From: Burkholderiales bacterium
GTDB taxonomy: Bacteria; Pseudomonadota; Gammaproteobacteria; Burkholderiales; SHXO01
Direction of reading: 5' to 3'
Assembly (NCBI GenBank): GCA_026125625.1
Contig: JAHCKU010000176.1
Span: forward strand, 1 to 6,708
DNA length: 6,708 bases
Shown here: positions 5,111 to 6,708 of the stretch, in pieces
How positions within the stretch are numbered: position 1 is the first letter of the stretch
Layout: each line of letters starts with the position of its first letter
Notes under the pieces: model-generated
What the model saw: only the letters and a program-made list of their open reading frames with translations
Told to the model about the DNA's origin: nothing
Databases searched by the model: none
Program-made: the position numbers and the translations under genes

Positions 5111-5662
5111 ATGGCTCGCCGCCGTCTTCGCCGTTCTCTACATCAAACCCTTTCCGGCCTTCCAGACCGCTACGTAAGCCCGGAGCTGTCCGAGAAGCGC
5201 CGACAGGCCGCGCGTGCGCGCTGGGCCAAGGAGCGCGGAGCCGACACCTCCAACGAAGGGCAGGCCGTCCAAGCCCCGTCCGACGCGCCGCAGGAGCCAC
5301 CACAGTTCGCGGCACCCATCGCTGCTACACCGGCCGCACTGGAGCAAGCGAAGCCGCCCCAGCTCACTGCGATGGGCTGCGTCATGAATGCCCTGCCCGA
5401 AGCGGTGGGCGTTGTTCTGGAAATCATGCGAGACGATCGGCAGCGGGGCGAGACTCGGCTCAACGCCGCAAAGGTGCTGCTTGACGTCGGCGGCATGTAT
5501 CAGGAAGAGTCAAAACGACTTATGCGGCCGGTCGAGGAGATGAACCTCGCCGAACTGGAGGCTTTCATGAAGGAGGGCCGGGCAGAGCTTGCAAGGCTGC
5601 GCGCGGAGCAGCCTATCGACTTGGCCCAGGGATCAGACGGCGCGTACTCCGTACCGGGGTAA
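5111..5662 (+). CDS. Unknown phage-flavoured protein, possibly terminase-small-subunit-like
   Basis: A 183-residue protein with an excellent ribosome binding site (AGGAGGAGG ending about 5 bases before ATG 5111). Residues 1-45 are very basic (ARRRLRRSL, then SEKRRQAARARWAKERG), suited to DNA binding. About 46-85 form a Pro/Ala/Gln-rich linker. About 92-130 are a helical pair (NALPEAVGVVLEIMRDDRQR and GETRLNAAKVLLDVGGMY) of the kind seen in small phage packaging and accessory proteins. About 140-165 are a helix containing MNLAELEAFMKEGRAELARL; the combination of a helical repeat followed by this 'xLaELExF' helix is what suggests the phage link. The tail, from 168, is probably disordered. It lacks an obvious HTH. 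No large terminase, portal or capsid gene is present, so a role in packaging is unproven. The gene call is strong, the function uncertain. Confidence 0.8.
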   Translation: MARRRLRRSLHQTLSGLPDRYVSPELSEKRRQAARARWAKERGADTSNEGQAVQAPSDAPQEPPQFAAPIAATPAALEQAKPPQLTAMGCVMNALPEAVGVVLEIMRDDRQRGETRLNAAKVLLDVGGMYQEESKRLMRPVEEMNLAELEAFMKEGRAELARLRAEQPIDLAQGSDGAYSVPG

Positions 5663-5706
5663 AGTCCTCCCTGCTTCTCGGAAGCGCACGCTCAAGGAGA
5701 TTCTGG

Positions 5707-5865
5707 ATGGTGAGTCCAAGACTGAAAGCGATCATCGAAGCGTCGAAGAAGGGGATGTATCTCCCGAAGGTGAGGGCGTCCTCAAGGCCTACGACCGGGA
5801 AGAGCTCGAAGCCCGAGACGCCAAGCAGCGCGCAGCCGAGCGAGAAGAAAGTTGATCGATCTTGA
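5707..5865 (+). CDS. Small 52-residue protein with a perfect ribosome binding site
   Basis: ATG 5707 is preceded by AAGGAG (5694-5699) at 7 bases, as good as any site in the window. The frame ends with TGA at 5863-5865. The product starts with a short helix (MVSPRLKAIIEASKKGMYLP) and continues as a Ser/Pro/Lys-rich, probably disordered tail (KSSKPETPSSAQPSEKKVD). It has no known domain. It begins 44 bases after the 5111 gene and is probably co-transcribed. A competing frame over the same bases gives an acidic peptide (VEEGDVSPEGEGVLKAYDRE) but only has a TTG start inside the upstream gene and no ribosome binding site. The translation signal favours this frame; third-position composition does not decide clearly. 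Confidence 0.5.
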   Translation: MVSPRLKAIIEASKKGMYLPKVRASSRPTTGKSSKPETPSSAQPSEKKVDRS

Positions 5866-5873
5866 CCTTGAAT

Positions 5874-6704
5874 TCAGTACCTGCGGCCGCGCCCATTGAA
5901 TTGGGGTTCAGGCAGAAGCCCCATGGCAAGCAAAGCGAGTGCTACCAGAAGCGCCGAAACGGCGAACCCGGCAGCAAGCAAACGCCACAGACGGCCGTCC
6001 TGTTCAACGCCAGCAGATTGCCGAAGCATAGTGCGACCCACCGCGAACGTAACGAGGACCCCCAGCAACGCGCCAGGTACCGCGAACAGCATCGGCAAGA
6101 CCGTTCGCGCCTTGCTCCCAGCCATGAGGGTCAACGTTCCAAAAATCCACCAGGTGGCGGTACCAAAGGCCCAGTAAGCAGCAATCAGGTATTGCCACTG
6201 CGCTTGCCGACTCCAGGCACGAAGACGAGCCCATCTGCCGGGAGAAAGCGAGCCCTGGGCCGGCGCAGCTCGGGCGGCATGAATGGTGGATTCTTTCGGT
6301 AATGCCGTCGTGCTCTGATGTTGGCCGGCTGTCGGGCTGGGTGGACCTAGAACTAGCTCGGTTCGTGTATCTAGTGGATTGCTAAGAGGCGATATGGGCT
6401 TGCGCCAGAACACGCCATGCAGAAGGACTATGACACACAGCCACAACAGAGTAGCTAGGTAGCGGCTCATCAAGGCAACGAGCACCTCTCCAGCAGTCGG
6501 AGAGCCAAGGTCGAAGTAGTCGTTGCTGACCCATAGAATCCACCATATCGCCGTACTGAAGACGGCAACCACTGCGGCCAGTCCGAGCAACCGAACCCAG
6601 CGCCCCCATGCAGAGCGTACAACGAAGGCACCGATAATCAGCTCTGGCGACAGCGAAACGCCAAGCGTGCGGCCTGCTAGTGCTTCCAATGCACCGATGA
6701 TCAT
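5874..6704 (-). CDS. Polytopic membrane protein, five predicted helices, possibly N-terminally incomplete
   Basis: A 276-residue minus-strand frame from the ATG at 6702-6704 to a TGA at 5874-5876. Hydrophobic segments fall at about 38-59 (LLGLAAVVAVFSTAIWWILW), 83-99 (LATLLWLCVIVLLHGVF), 172-195 (LIAAYWAFGTATWWIFGTLT), 202-224 (LPMLFAVPGALLGVLVTFAV) and 242-264 (LAAGFAVSALLVALALLAMG). A hydrophilic stretch of about 70 residues (100-170), rich in Pro, Ser, Thr and Arg, separates helices 2 and 3. Residues 1-33 look amphipathic. The start lies 4 bases from the window edge and the frame is open to the edge, so the real start may be upstream and its ribosome binding site cannot be judged. Trp clusters (STAIWWILW, TATWWIF) mark helices 1 and 3 and hint at an internal duplication. 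I recognise no family. It converges on the 5707 frame with 8 bases between stops, and could be host or element cargo. Confidence 0.8.
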   Translation of the reverse strand: MIIGALEALAGRTLGVSLSPELIIGAFVVRSAWGRWVRLLGLAAVVAVFSTAIWWILWVSNDYFDLGSPTAGEVLVALMSRYLATLLWLCVIVLLHGVFWRKPISPLSNPLDTRTELVLGPPSPTAGQHQSTTALPKESTIHAARAAPAQGSLSPGRWARLRAWSRQAQWQYLIAAYWAFGTATWWIFGTLTLMAGSKARTVLPMLFAVPGALLGVLVTFAVGRTMLRQSAGVEQDGRLWRLLAAGFAVSALLVALALLAMGLLPEPQFNGRGRRY

Positions 6705-6708
6705 TTCC

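Noticed and set aside
4983..5315. Upstream extension of the minus-strand 4800 gene to 171 residues
   Set aside because: It runs antisense through the 5111 gene, which has a far better ribosome binding site; the ATG at 4980-4982 has its own site.
5589..5855. Acidic 88-residue plus-strand frame
   Set aside because: It has only a TTG start inside the 5111 gene and no ribosome binding site; kept only as the alternative to the 5707 frame.
5862..6302. Plus-strand frame antisense to the membrane protein gene
   Set aside because: The opposite strand encodes five coherent hydrophobic helices; this frame is a charged shadow without translation signals.

Overview
The window is GC-rich DNA with dense, short, same-strand genes. 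It reads as an integrated mobile genetic element, or the integrase-proximal part of one, in a high-GC proteobacterium. A Xanthomonadales, Pseudomonas or Burkholderiales-type host is my guess from composition and protein style; no rRNA, tRNA or species marker is present to confirm it. About half of the proteins match no family I can name with certainty.

Layout. 1-769: the tail of an upstream frame, then a decayed catalytic half of a P4-type tyrosine recombinase that keeps only two of its catalytic residues. 759-2066: an intact tyrosine integrase with all six catalytic residues, overlapping the dead one by 11 bases. 2067-2192: a leader with nested, partly competing hairpins. 2193-2852: an unknown protein whose 3' half is less GC-rich than its surroundings. 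2958-3314: an AlpA/excisionase-like winged-helix protein with an extra C-terminal helical segment. 3345-3869: a winged-helix DNA-binding protein whose last codons lie inside an iteron-like DNA repeat array. 3810-3936: four copies of TTGACCCGCCACACGGGAC on an exact 22-base grid (steps 22, 44, 44), followed by an AT-rich patch with a 10-base palindrome. 3973-4740: a PC4-like single-strand DNA-binding domain joined to two helix-turn-helix segments, its 3' end made of a second (GCAAC) repeat set. 4800-4982 (minus strand): a very basic 60-residue protein. It diverges from 5111-5662, a protein of phage or terminase-small-subunit flavour. 5707-5865: a small frame with a perfect ribosome binding site. 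5874-6704 (minus strand): a five-helix membrane protein reaching the right edge.

How it may work together (inference). The integrase and the AlpA-like protein would form the integration/excision switch. The winged-helix protein, the phased repeats, the AT-rich patch and the PC4/HTH protein look like a compact replication or copy-control module for the excised circle. No capsid, tail, conjugation, resistance or toxin gene is visible. The window is therefore best described as the core of a small integrative or satellite-like element with an undescribed iteron module.
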